This document shows, in pieces, positions 52,538 to 60,650 of a DNA stretch of 64,000 bases. The position numbers were made by a program, and so were the translations under genes. The notes under the pieces are model-generated. The model had not been told where the DNA came from. It searched no databases and worked only from the letters and a program-made list of their open reading frames with translations. Location: the NCBI GenBank assembly GCA_041690355.1, contig JAWLHK010000010.1, forward strand, positions 1-64,000, read 5' to 3'. The DNA is from JAWLHK01 sp041690355 [NCBI: bacterium] (lineage in GTDB: Bacteria; J088; JAWLBW01). Positions within the stretch are counted from its first letter, which is position 1; the number at the start of each line of letters is the position of its first letter.

Positions 52538-53836
52538 TTAGCGGTTGAAGTAGCGGCCCCAGGCCGGGTTGCGTTCGTCGCCCGGAAGGCTGGTCACCTG
52601 CGTCTCGGTGCCGGTGATCGAATCGATGGCCCACAGGTCGAAATTGCCGCGGCGGTTCGAGCTGAACACGACGTAGCGGCCGTCGGGGCTCCAGCTCGGA
52701 TCCTCGTGCGAGCCGGCCGAGGCGGTCAGGCGCTTGCGTTCGGAACCGTCGGGGCGCACGAGCCAGATGTGATTGTCGTCGCGGTTGAAGTAGGCGATCC
52801 ACTCGCCCGTCGGGCTCCAGGCCGGCGACGAGTTGTAGCGGCCTTCGAGCGTGACCCGCCGGACGTCGGTTCCGTCTACGTTGGCGACGAAGATCTGGGG
52901 GTTGCCGAGGCGGTCGCTCGTGAACGCAATCTTCGTTCCGTCGGGGCTGAAGGTCGGCTGCACGTCGATGGCGCCGTTGCGCGTCACCCGCTGCACGACG
53001 TCGCCCTTGCGGTTGAGCAGATAGATCTCGCTGTTGCCCTCGAACGACAGGGTCGCGGCCACGTACTGGCCGTCGTGCGAAAAGGCGGCGCCGGTGTTGG
53101 AGCCGTTGCGCGTCGAGATGGCCTCGTCGCTGCCGTTCACGACATCCATGAGAAAGAGATCGGGGTTGCGGCGCTTGTAGCTGGTATAGGCGAGCAGCTT
53201 GCCGTCGGGGCTCCACGAGGGGGCGAGGTTGAGCATGTTGTTGCGCGTGACCGGCTGCAGGTCAGAACCGTCGAGATCCATGACCCAGAGATCCTTGCGG
53301 TTCGTCTCGGGCTTGCGGTATTCAAAGGCGATGCGCGAGTTGAACGGTCCCTTGCGGCCGGTGATGAACTCCATGAGTTCGTTGGCGAAGGCGTGCACGG
53401 CAGGGGCGACGTCGCCGGCCACCTGGTACTGCTTGCCGAGAATCATCTTCTCCTGGATCGGATCGAAATAGCCGAGCTCGAGCAGCCAGCCTTTGCCCTG
53501 ACGCGAGAGGCGGCCGCGCACGAGCGAATCGGCGCCGGTCATCTTCCACAGCTTGTACTGCGGCGCCTCGAAGGAGTCGCCCTGCGCCTGCCGCTCCCAG
53601 GCCGCCGTGTCGACCGTGCGGAATACGCCGGAGAAATCGAGGTCCTTGCGGAGCAGCTCGGCCGAGCGCGCCGCTTCTTTCGGGTCGCCGCCGGTTCCCG
53701 TCAGCAGGGGGGGAACCGCAACGCTCACCTTGCGCGCCGTGGCGTTGGAGATGTCGATGATCACTTTCTCCTGCGCTTCGGCGGTTGCGGCAAAGCTGCC
53801 GAGCAGAATCAGAATCAGCCAGCGTTTCATGTTCAT
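52538..53836 (-). CDS. tolB: Tol-Pal system beta-propeller protein TolB
   Basis: The 432-residue periplasmic protein has a signal peptide (LILILLGSFAATAEA), an N-terminal alpha/beta domain (about 20-170: KVSVAVPPLLTGTG, RGRLSRQGKGWLLELGYF) and a six-bladed propeller with repeated motifs (RIAFEYRK, NLAPSWSPDGKLLAYTSYK, QPTFSPDGTKIAFTSDR, SSPAWSPTGEWIAYF, EDPSWSPDGRYVVFSSN). It binds Pal and TolA to drive outer-membrane constriction. Six bases separate its start from the tolA stop. Confidence 0.97.
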   Translation of the reverse strand: MNMKRWLILILLGSFAATAEAQEKVIIDISNATARKVSVAVPPLLTGTGGDPKEAARSAELLRKDLDFSGVFRTVDTAAWERQAQGDSFEAPQYKLWKMTGADSLVRGRLSRQGKGWLLELGYFDPIQEKMILGKQYQVAGDVAPAVHAFANELMEFITGRKGPFNSRIAFEYRKPETNRKDLWVMDLDGSDLQPVTRNNMLNLAPSWSPDGKLLAYTSYKRRNPDLFLMDVVNGSDEAISTRNGSNTGAAFSHDGQYVAATLSFEGNSEIYLLNRKGDVVQRVTRNGAIDVQPTFSPDGTKIAFTSDRLGNPQIFVANVDGTDVRRVTLEGRYNSSPAWSPTGEWIAYFNRDDNHIWLVRPDGSERKRLTASAGSHEDPSWSPDGRYVVFSSNRRGNFDLWAIDSITGTETQVTSLPGDERNPAWGRYFNR

Positions 53837-53842
53837 GGACTC

Positions 53843-54724
53843 CTATCGCCCTTTCGGCGTGAACCGCGAATAGATTTCAAAAACCCCGCGCACGGTCGTC
53901 GGCGGGGCAGGCAGCGGGCTCGCGGCCCAGACGGCGCGCAGGGCGCTTTCGTCGAGGACGCGGTTGCCGCTCGAATTGTCGACCCAGGCATCCTTGACCG
54001 TTCCGTCTGCGCCGATGCGGATGCCCACCTGGACCGTTCCCGCGAATGCGGTCAGATGCGTCGGAACCGCCCAGCGGCTCTCGATGGCGGTCTGCACCTG
54101 TCCGCCGTAAATCTGAATGGCCAGCGCGCCGATCTCCCCCTTGGTCGCACCGTCGCCGCCCGCGCCCGGCGCGCCTTCGCCGCGGGCGCCGGCCTTGCTC
54201 TCGATCAGCTTGCCGACGTTGGCGAGCGTGGCCGCGAAATCGTCGCCCTTGGCCTGCTCAGCCGTCTTCTCGGCCTGCTTTCCGGCGTTCTTCTTCTGCG
54301 GCTCTCTGACCGACCCCTTCGCAGACTCGGCCGGCTTCGCCGGTTTCGCCGGTTCTTTTTTCGCGGGCGACTTTTCTTTCGACTTCTCTTTTTTCGCCGG
54401 CACCGCCTTACGCGGATCAACTGCCGTCTTCTTTTTCGGCTCGGCCTTCGGCTTCTCTGCGGCCTTCGGCGGCGGCTTGGGCGCCTCGGCCCGGGCCGTC
54501 TTGGGCGCGGGCTCGACCGGCCTGGGGGCGGGGGTGCTTCTGCCGCCCCCCGTGCCGCCCGACGGCACGGCCGATACCAGCTTCACATTGTATACCGGCG
54601 CGATGACACGGTCAGGCGCTTTGAACAAAGAAGCGGCGCCCACGACGAACCCGTGCAGCAGCAGGCTGCCGCCGAGAAACAGGGGAAGCATTCGACTTTC
54701 GGGGCGCTCGCGTCGCCTGCCCAA
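53843..54724 (-). CDS. tolA: Energy-transducing protein TolA
   Basis: The 293-residue protein has one N-terminal membrane helix (LPLFLGGSLLLHGFVVGAASL) and a central domain rich in Lys, Pro, Ala and Glu (about 60-155, EKPKAEPKKK and KKEKSKEKSPAKKE). The C-terminal TonB-like domain (about 195-293) shows QVQTAIESRWAVP, VQVGIRIGADGTVKDAWVDNSSGNRVLDESALRAV. It passes proton-motive force from TolQR to TolB/Pal. It is one base from tolR. The order tolQRAB-pal-cpoB matches E. coli. Confidence 0.95.
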   Translation of the reverse strand: MGRRRERPESRMLPLFLGGSLLLHGFVVGAASLFKAPDRVIAPVYNVKLVSAVPSGGTGGGRSTPAPRPVEPAPKTARAEAPKPPPKAAEKPKAEPKKKTAVDPRKAVPAKKEKSKEKSPAKKEPAKPAKPAESAKGSVREPQKKNAGKQAEKTAEQAKGDDFAATLANVGKLIESKAGARGEGAPGAGGDGATKGEIGALAIQIYGGQVQTAIESRWAVPTHLTAFAGTVQVGIRIGADGTVKDAWVDNSSGNRVLDESALRAVWAASPLPAPPTTVRGVFEIYSRFTPKGR

Positions 54725-54725
54725 C

Positions 54726-55130
54726 CTAGTTCTCCGGATCCGTCATCATGCCCAGGTCCTGCACCCCGGCGCGTTCGAGCGCCGCCATGACGCGCACGAC
54801 CGTGCCGTAGACGACCTGCTCGTCGGCGCGCAGAAAGACCTTGCGGTTGGGATTGTCGCCGCGCATCTGCTGAATCTGCGCGCCGATTTCCTTGAGCGAC
54901 GTCTCGACCTCGCCCAGAAAGAGCTTGCGATCGCGCGTCACCGAGACGACGATGGCGCTGTCGTCGGCGGGCGACGGCGCGGCGTCGGCCTTCGGAAGCG
55001 TCAGCTGCACCCCCTGCTGCATCATCGGCGCGCTCACCATGAAGATGATGAGCAGCACGAGCATGATGTCGACCAGGGGGGTGACATTGATCTCGGCCAG
55101 GCCGCGCTTATCGGAGCCGCCCGTCTGCAT
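54726..55130 (-). CDS. tolR: ExbD/TolR family motor protein
   Basis: The 134-residue protein has one membrane helix carrying the proton-path Asp (INVTPLVDIMLVLLIIFMVSAP, Asp about residue 18) and a periplasmic domain ending in YGTVVRVMAALERAGVQDLGMMT. It forms the stator with TolQ. The start is 2 bp from the tolQ stop. Confidence 0.96.
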   Translation of the reverse strand: MQTGGSDKRGLAEINVTPLVDIMLVLLIIFMVSAPMMQQGVQLTLPKADAAPSPADDSAIVVSVTRDRKLFLGEVETSLKEIGAQIQQMRGDNPNRKVFLRADEQVVYGTVVRVMAALERAGVQDLGMMTDPEN

Positions 55131-55132
55131 GG

Positions 55133-55855
55133 TTACTTGAGGAAATACCGTTCGGAAAGGTTCTGGAGCTCGAGGCCGAAATTATCCATCTCGGTCTGCA
55201 GCCGCCGCACGTAGCCGAGCAGCCAGTTGTAGGCGGCAACGGCGGGAATGGCGGCGGCGAGCCCGGTGGCCGTCGCGATCAGCGCTTCTGAAATCGGTCC
55301 GGCGACGACGGCCAGCGATGCCGAGCCGGTGCTGCCGATGCCGGCAAAGGCGTCCATGATGCCCCACACGGTGCCGAAGAGCCCGATGAAGGGGGCCGCG
55401 GCCGCCACGGTGCCGAGAAACGAGAGGTAGCTTTCGAGGCGCAGGTTCTCCTGCATGGCGCTCGACTTCAGCGTGCGCTCGAGCCCCTGCGACCCGGTGC
55501 GGATCAATTCGCGCATGGCGGTGTTCTCGCCGACGCTCTCACGTTCCTTGCGAAACGTGCGCAGCTCGCGGAAGGCGTCGAGAAACAGGCGGGCGACGGG
55601 GCTCCCCTTCAGCTCGCGCGCGCGTTCGGCCGCGTTCTCGAGGTTCTTCGACTCCCAGAACTCGTCGAGAAACTCATCGGTCTGCCGGATGGCCCGGCGC
55701 AGCTGCACGGCCTTGAAGGCGATGATCGCCCAGGTGAGCACCGAGAGAACGATGAGCAGGATGAGCACGCTCAGGACGACGAATCCCGACTGGCTTATCT
55801 GCTCCCAGGCTGAAACCGAGAGGACGAGCGCGTGCGCAAGCGTCAGATGGGTCAT
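55133..55855 (-). CDS. tolQ: MotA/TolQ/ExbB proton channel protein
   Basis: The 240-residue protein has three membrane helices: FVVLSVLILLIVLSVLTWAIIAF, then AAAAPFIGLFGTVWGIMDAF and ATATGLAAAIPAVAAYNWLLGYV. The TVWGIMDAF and ATGLAAAIPA motifs of the proton channel are present. Together with TolR it energises TolA. No ybgC thioesterase precedes it; a PHP lipoprotein gene overlaps its start by 4 bp instead. Confidence 0.96.
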   Translation of the reverse strand: MTHLTLAHALVLSVSAWEQISQSGFVVLSVLILLIVLSVLTWAIIAFKAVQLRRAIRQTDEFLDEFWESKNLENAAERARELKGSPVARLFLDAFRELRTFRKERESVGENTAMRELIRTGSQGLERTLKSSAMQENLRLESYLSFLGTVAAAAPFIGLFGTVWGIMDAFAGIGSTGSASLAVVAGPISEALIATATGLAAAIPAVAAYNWLLGYVRRLQTEMDNFGLELQNLSERYFLK

Positions 55856-57195
55856 TCTGCTCCAACGGTAAAGACGTTCGTGATCGCCAGATCGCGCGCA
55901 TTGATTCCGGCGGTGCGAAACGGGCCGACGACGGCAAAGTATAGTCCGGGCTGCAGGTCGAGGCGCACCTTGCGTTCGAAATCGCAGGGCGCGTCGCCCG
56001 CGCAGACCGCTTCTTCATAGACGACGGTGGTTTCGACTTCCGGCGCCTTGAGGGTACCGGGTGTGCGCGGGTCTACACAGCTGTCTGGCGCTACGTGGTG
56101 AATCTGCAAATCCCGGGCCAGCGGGGCCTTGCCGCGGATCCACACCTGCGCCCCTTCGGCGACCCGGCCCGGCGCGGCCCGATCGCCGACCGTACCGACG
56201 TAGGCTCCGGCGCCGTCGAAGATGCGGAATTCCACAAATGTGTCTTTTTCATGCACCACGATCCGCCCGGCGACCAGTCCGGCGGTCAGATCGGTCCACG
56301 TAAACGAGGGGCTGAGGATCGAAGTCATCGGCAGGCCGAGCGGCGGGCCCGACGAAAGCTGCACGGTGTCTTCGTAGGGGAGCAGCGTGCGATGGTTGTC
56401 GCTGCCGCCGACCGCGACCGTGTGGCGCCCCTGCAGGCGATCGCAGAGATAGCCTTCGTAGGCCATGACATCATATAGATCCCAGCCCACGCCGCCGTTC
56501 CAGATCTCGAGCGCGTCATAGTCATAGGTCGTCCAGTCGAAGACCATCCAAGGCGTGCCCGAGACGAACGGATGATTGACGATGGCGAACCCGCCGCGCT
56601 CGTGACACTGGCGCACCGTCTCGTCGCCGTTCACGTCGCCGGGCGGGCGGTCGCGGAAAGCGCCGGTGCGATCGAAGGTCTCGAGATCGAGCGGAATGCA
56701 GCCGACATGGCCCACCGGCGAAAGGTCGCCCGTGCCCGCCGTCGAGCAGTCGATGCACTCATCGGCCTTGAGCGTGCTGACGGGCGATATCTCCGATCCG
56801 TCGACCATGAGAAAGCTCGCCGACGAGAGCGCCGCGGCGGTATCCCAGAGCGGAAACTCGGGCCCCGAGTTCCAGCGGTCGCCGTACTCGACCGTCGTCC
56901 AGGTCACGCTGCCGGCGGAATTGGAGTGATCGGTCAGGACCAGAAAGTCGAGGCCGATCTCGGCCGCTTTCACGGCGATCGTCTCGGGAAACGATTGCAG
57001 AGAGCCGTCGGGAAGCCGGGTGTCGTTGGAGCCGACACTGGTGTGCACGTGAAAGTCGCCGGCGTACCAGTCCGCCTGCGGACCCTCACTCCAGACCGGG
57101 TCGCGTGCCGGGGCCTCTGTCGTGCAGGCGGTCAGAAGACAGGACAGGGCGAAACCGGCCGTTGCCCAGGTCATGGGCGGTCGCAGGTTGGTCAT
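55852..57195 (-). CDS. PHP-domain lipoprotein, leads the tol operon
   Basis: The 447-residue protein has a lipobox (LSCLLTACT, Cys about residue 24). The PHP metal ligands are in order: DFHVHTSVGSNDT (about 48), VLTDHSNSAGS, MVDGSEISP, IVNHP and VGGSDNHRTL. The C-terminal 120 residues form a beta-rich domain ending ITNVFTVGAE. PHP proteins are metal phosphoesterases; as a surface lipoprotein the substrate is unknown. Its stop overlaps the tolQ start (ATGA), so it is translated with the Tol machine. The start ATG at 57195 lies six bases after a TACAAT box. A longer open frame upstream is not supported. Confidence 0.88.
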   Translation of the reverse strand: MTNLRPPMTWATAGFALSCLLTACTTEAPARDPVWSEGPQADWYAGDFHVHTSVGSNDTRLPDGSLQSFPETIAVKAAEIGLDFLVLTDHSNSAGSVTWTTVEYGDRWNSGPEFPLWDTAAALSSASFLMVDGSEISPVSTLKADECIDCSTAGTGDLSPVGHVGCIPLDLETFDRTGAFRDRPPGDVNGDETVRQCHERGGFAIVNHPFVSGTPWMVFDWTTYDYDALEIWNGGVGWDLYDVMAYEGYLCDRLQGRHTVAVGGSDNHRTLLPYEDTVQLSSGPPLGLPMTSILSPSFTWTDLTAGLVAGRIVVHEKDTFVEFRIFDGAGAYVGTVGDRAAPGRVAEGAQVWIRGKAPLARDLQIHHVAPDSCVDPRTPGTLKAPEVETTVVYEEAVCAGDAPCDFERKVRLDLQPGLYFAVVGPFRTAGINARDLAITNVFTVGAE

Positions 57196-57201
57196 GGCGT
57201 C

Positions 57202-57207
57202 ATTGTA
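57202..57207 (-). promoter_or_regulatory. -10 box of the PHP-tol operon, six bases before the start codon
   Basis: TACAAT (57207 to 57202) is followed by six bases and the ATG at 57195. No ribosome site is present, so the first message of the tol operon is probably leaderless. Confidence 0.5.
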
Positions 57208-57429
57208 TCGGAGACATTTTCCGCCTCGCAAACAGCGGCTCCCGGCGCAGGCACGGATCGCGGATCGGCGGAGCATTGCGTGGCGATTCGGCCCGCCGCC
57301 AGCGGGTTGCACACCAGGCGGGACCGGGGCGCGGCTTGAGGCGCACGAGCGGCGCAACCGGCGTGGGACCGACTGCCGGATCGCTTGCGCCGAACCAGGG
57401 GGAGGGTTACGATAACGACCGGGGGAACT

Positions 57430-57591
57430 ATGAGCGGAAACCAACAATATGTCGACTGCCCCATCTGCGACGCCGTCTGCCCGATTGAAGACGACGCCAA
57501 GGTCGGGGACGAGATTTACTGTTCGTACTGCAGCAGCCCGCTGGACCTTCGCAAGAACGGCGACGGCGGCCTGAAAGCAGTCGAGCAGTAG
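57430..57591 (+). CDS. Small LysW-like zinc-ribbon protein
   Basis: The 53-residue protein has two CxxC pairs (CPICDAVCPI at about 10-19 and CSYCSSPLDL at about 31-40) separated by acidic EDDAKVGDEIY. This is the layout of LysW-type carrier proteins and other small zinc ribbons. It lacks the C-terminal EDWGE of true amino-group carriers, so that role is unlikely. A GGGGGAA stretch precedes the ATG. It is alone between the divergent PHP-tol operon and the BON-domain gene. Confidence 0.72.
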   Translation: MSGNQQYVDCPICDAVCPIEDDAKVGDEIYCSYCSSPLDLRKNGDGGLKAVEQ

Positions 57592-57681
57592 GCGCAAGTC
57601 TCGCCGGCCCCGGCCGGGACAGCTTCTGCCGCCCGGGCGCCCGCAGATGCGCGCCGTAGTCCATCGGCCCATCATGGGGTC

Positions 57682-58461
57682 ATGGAACGCAGAATCTACG
57701 GGCAACTGATCGTTGCCGCACTCTTCGTGTTCGGTCTGGCCCTGCCGGCCGACGCCCTGCAGCAGCAGGATACCGGCCCGCGCAGTTCGCGCGAAGACGC
57801 GGCCCTGCGCGAGCGCATCCACGAGCGCCTGCTCGTCGACAGCCGCACGCAGTCTTACCGCTTCACCATCGAAACGCGCGGCGGGCACGTCGTGCTGCGC
57901 GGCGACGCCGACACCCTGCGCGACGCAGGTATCGCGGTCGCCCTCGTGATGTCGACCCGCGGCGTGCGCTCGGTGGGCACGGAGCTGGAAATCACCGGCC
58001 CCGCGCGCGCCAATGAAGAGATTCTGGCCGATGCGCGCCAGGCGCTCGCCTTTCGCTCGTGGGCCGACTCCGAGGCCGATATCCGGGTTGAGAACCAGCG
58101 CATCACGCTGACCGGGCGCTTTCCGAATTTCGCGCGCCTCGACACGGCCGTCGATGCGCTCAGCAATATCGAGGGCATCCGCGGCCTGACGATCCGCGCG
58201 CAGATCGATCCGGTGCTCTCCTTTTCCGAGGCCTACCTCACGCGGGCCGTCGCCAGAACGCTCGTTAACGACGCCTACGTCGACGCCGATCAGATTCGCG
58301 TCGGCGCCCAGGCAGGGACCATCTGGCTGGAGGGGACCGTCGCGAGCGCGGATGAACGGCGCCGCGCCGAGATGCTGGCCCGCTTCGTCACCGGCGTGCG
58401 GGGGGTCGAGAACCGGATCCGGATCGCCGGCGCCGATCGCGCGCGGCAGCCTGCGGGCTGA
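57682..58461 (+). CDS. Secreted protein with three BON domains
   Basis: The 259-residue protein has a signal peptide (LIVAALFVFGLALPADA). Three BON domains follow: about 40-108 (ALRERIHERLLVDSRTQSYRFTIETRGGHVVLRGDA), about 115-180 (ILADARQALAFRSWADSEADIRVENQRITLTGRF) and about 185-252 (LTRAVARTLVNDAYVDADQIRVGAQAGTIWLEGTV). BON domains bind phospholipids or hydrophobic surfaces and are common in periplasmic proteins of the OsmY type. Its role may be envelope maintenance. It is followed by the structured RNA and mnmE. Confidence 0.87.
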   Translation: MERRIYGQLIVAALFVFGLALPADALQQQDTGPRSSREDAALRERIHERLLVDSRTQSYRFTIETRGGHVVLRGDADTLRDAGIAVALVMSTRGVRSVGTELEITGPARANEEILADARQALAFRSWADSEADIRVENQRITLTGRFPNFARLDTAVDALSNIEGIRGLTIRAQIDPVLSFSEAYLTRAVARTLVNDAYVDADQIRVGAQAGTIWLEGTVASADERRRAEMLARFVTGVRGVENRIRIAGADRARQPAG

Positions 58462-58480
58462 GCGGCGTCTGGCACGTGCG

Positions 58481-58640
58481 AATACCCAGTTCCTGGTATT
58501 GTAAACACCAGTGTTTTACTTTACCTTTACTGGTGGCAAGCATGGAAGCCGACGCCGGCTTGCCGCCAAGTAAATCGCCTTCCGGACAAAGGCAATTTGC
58601 TTCCTCCCTGCCCGCTATCACCGATGGCGGGCTTTTTTTT
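58481..58640 (+). ncRNA. Structured RNA with four hairpins and terminator, upstream of mnmE
   Basis: Between the BON gene and mnmE lies a non-coding stretch, poorer in GC than its surroundings, that folds into successive hairpins: 58481-58486 with 58495-58500 (AATACC/GGTATT), 58506-58512 with 58529-58535 (CACCAGT/ACTGGTG), 58535-58541 with 58558-58564 (GGCAAGC/GCTTGCC) and 58568-58581 with 58589-58602 (14-nt arms with one mismatch and one G-T). It ends in a terminator. It is either a small RNA or a 5' element of a longer transcript. It does not match a known riboswitch or sRNA that I can recall. An extended -10 (TGGTATTGT, 58494-58502) would start the transcript at the second hairpin. Confidence 0.6.
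58610..58640 (+). terminator. Strong rho-independent terminator before mnmE
   Basis: A 10-bp stem (58610-58619 with 58623-58632, GCCCGC...GCGGGC, one G-T pair) with a 3-base loop is followed by eight T (58633-58640). It separates the BON gene and structured RNA from mnmE. Confidence 0.94.
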
Positions 58641-58665
58641 GCCTGCGCGCCGGAGCTGAGCCGGC

Positions 58666-58674
58666 TGTTATAAT
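58666..58674 (+). promoter_or_regulatory. mnmE: Extended -10 promoter of mnmE
   Basis: TG-T-TATAAT is a perfect extended -10 (TATAAT at 58669-58674). The mnmE ATG lies eleven bases later with no ribosome site, so the 5' leader would be only about five bases. Confidence 0.7.
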
Positions 58675-58685
58675 GTTCTCTTCCC

Positions 58686-60038
58686 ATGGATTGGAACATT
58701 CAGGACACGATTGTCGCCCCGGCCACGGCCCCGGGGACGGCGGCCGTCGCCATCGTGCGTCTGGCCGGCCCGCAGGCCTGGACGCTTGCCGGGCATGTCT
58801 TTCCCGCTCTGGGAGCAACCTCGACGCCACGCATGGCCGTTTTCGGCCGGCTCGAGACCCCCGACGGCGTGGTCGACGAGGCGCTCGTACTCCCCTTTCG
58901 CGGACCGCGTTCCTACACCGGCGACGATCTCGTCGAGTTTCATCTGCACGGCAACGACCTGCTCGTCTCGGGTCTTGTGCGCTCTCTCGTCAGCCTGGGG
59001 GCGCGGCCGGCCGGGCCGGGGGAGTTCACGCGCCGCGCCTTTCTCAACGGCAAGCTCGACCTGACGCGCGCCGAAGCGGTGGCCGAAGTCATCGCGGCGC
59101 GCTCAGAGCGGGCGGCGCGGGGGGCGGCGGCACGGCTCGCGGGGGCCCTCTCAGACCGCTACCGCGGTATCCGCACGCGCCTGCTCGATCTGCTCGTGCA
59201 CCTTGAAGCCTCGGTCGATTTTCCCGACGAGGACATCGAAACCCTCGGCTACCCGCGACTGCTGGGTGATCTCGCCGCGTTGCAGGCCGAACTTCAGGGA
59301 CTCGCGGCGACCTACACCTCGGGGCGCATCGAGCGCGACGGGCTGCGGGTCGGGATCGCCGGAAGGCCGAACGCCGGCAAGAGTTCGCTGTTGAACGCGT
59401 TGCTCGGATCGGAGCGGGCCATCGTGACGCCGGTGGCCGGCACGACGCGTGATTATCTGGAGGAATCGCTCACGGTCGCCGGGGCGCGCATCCAGATCAT
59501 CGACACGGCCGGCCTGCGAGAGACCGACGACGTCGTCGAGGCAGAGGGGATTCGCCGCGCGCGCGGGCGCATGGCCGAGGCCGACCTACTTCTCTATGTC
59601 GTCGACATGACCTGCCCGCCGGTATCCGGCGAGTGGGAGGCTGCGCGGGATCTCGGGCGGGGCACGCTGGTGTGGGTGCTCAACAAGGCCGATCTTGCGG
59701 AGGGCCCCTTCCCCGAACCCCCGGGCGGGCCCGTGTTCCGCCTCTCGGCGCGCACGGGGGCGGGGGTCGACGCGCTGCTCGGCTGGCTCGGATCGGCGGC
59801 GGCCGGCAGCGATGGCGACCAGGGGTTCCGCGTGGCCACGGCCCGCCAGGCGCGCCTGCTCGAGCAGAGCGCGGCGTCGCTGGCTGCGGCGCGCGATGCC
59901 CTGACGAGCGGCATCTCGCCGGACCTGGTCGTACAGGATCTTCGCGACGCCGTGCGCACTGTGGGCGAACTCACGGGAGAGATTGCGAACGACGAAGTGC
60001 TCGGGTCCATCTTCTCGACGTTCTGCGTGGGGAAGTGA
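58686..60038 (+). CDS. mnmE: tRNA modification GTPase MnmE
   Basis: The 450-residue protein has the N-terminal tetrahydrofolate-binding domain (DTIVAPATAPGTAAVAIVRLAG, RGPRSYTGDDLVEFHLHG, FLNGKLDLTRAEAVAEVI), an inserted G domain (G1 GRPNAGKSS about 224-231, G3 DTAG about 272, G4 NKAD about 332) and the C-terminal FCVGK motif whose Cys is conserved. With MnmG it installs the 5-carboxymethylaminomethyl group on U34 of tRNAs. mnmG follows on the same strand, 970 bp downstream, after a parS array. The promoter lies very close to the ATG. Confidence 0.98.
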   Translation: MDWNIQDTIVAPATAPGTAAVAIVRLAGPQAWTLAGHVFPALGATSTPRMAVFGRLETPDGVVDEALVLPFRGPRSYTGDDLVEFHLHGNDLLVSGLVRSLVSLGARPAGPGEFTRRAFLNGKLDLTRAEAVAEVIAARSERAARGAAARLAGALSDRYRGIRTRLLDLLVHLEASVDFPDEDIETLGYPRLLGDLAALQAELQGLAATYTSGRIERDGLRVGIAGRPNAGKSSLLNALLGSERAIVTPVAGTTRDYLEESLTVAGARIQIIDTAGLRETDDVVEAEGIRRARGRMAEADLLLYVVDMTCPPVSGEWEAARDLGRGTLVWVLNKADLAEGPFPEPPGGPVFRLSARTGAGVDALLGWLGSAAAGSDGDQGFRVATARQARLLEQSAASLAAARDALTSGISPDLVVQDLRDAVRTVGELTGEIANDEVLGSIFSTFCVGK

Positions 60039-60209
60039 TTGGGAGCGGCTTCCGCGGAAGGGCCCCTTTTTCCGCAAGAGCTACCTGGTCGTCTCCCGAA
60101 AGACCCTCCATCTTGTTGTCCGCTGAAAAGACCCCCCTGTCGTCCCCCGAAGGGGGACCCGAGAAGCGGGCATCCTGGTACCGAGAGGGAACCGTATGGT
60201 CGCCGGAAC

Positions 60210-60223
60210 GTTCCACGTGGAAC
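60210..60223. promoter_or_regulatory. parS site 1
   Basis: GTTCCACGTGGAAC, exact core of the ParB-binding centromere site. Confidence 0.9.
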
Positions 60224-60316
60224 ATCTCGGACTGAAGACCCTCCTGTCGTCCCCCGAAGGGGGACCCGAGAAGCGGGCATCCTGGTACCGAGAGGGAACC
60301 GTATGGTCTCCGGAGC

Positions 60317-60330
60317 GTTCCACGTGGAAC
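60317..60330. promoter_or_regulatory. parS site 2
   Basis: GTTCCACGTGGAAC, 107 bp after site 1. Confidence 0.9.
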
Positions 60331-60422
60331 ATCTCGGACTAAAGACCCCCCTGTCGTCCCCCGAAGGGGGACCCGAGAAGCGGGCATCCTGGTACCGAGA
60401 GGGAACCGTTGGTCTCCGGAGC

Positions 60423-60436
60423 GTTCCACGTGGAAC
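60423..60436. promoter_or_regulatory. parS site 3
   Basis: GTTCCACGTGGAAC, 106 bp after site 2; the unit lost one base in its GTATGG part. Confidence 0.9.
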
Positions 60437-60529
60437 ATCTCGGACTGAAGACCCTCCTGTCGTCCCCCGAAGGGGGACCCGAGAAGCGGGCATCCTGGTA
60501 CCGAAAGGGAACCGTATGGCTCCCGGAGC

Positions 60530-60543
60530 GTTTCACGTGGAAC
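60530..60543. promoter_or_regulatory. parS site 4 (variant)
   Basis: GTTTCACGTGGAAC, one base different from the others on the left arm, towards the GTTTCACGTGAAAC type of other bacteria; flanked by GCC instead of ATC. Confidence 0.85.
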
Positions 60544-60636
60544 GCCATGGACTAAAGACCCCCCTGTCGTCCCCCGAAGGGGGACCCGAGAAGCGGGCAT
60601 CCTGGTACCGAGAGGGAACCGTATGGTCTCCGGAGC

Positions 60637-60650
60637 GTTCCACGTGGAAC
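60637..60650. promoter_or_regulatory. parS site 5
   Basis: GTTCCACGTGGAAC, 107 bp after site 4. Confidence 0.9.

Noticed and set aside
58469-58484. Sigma-54 promoter (TGGCACGTGCG) before the structured RNA
   Set aside because: The -24-like TGGCAC is present but the -12 TTGC is missing at the required spacing.
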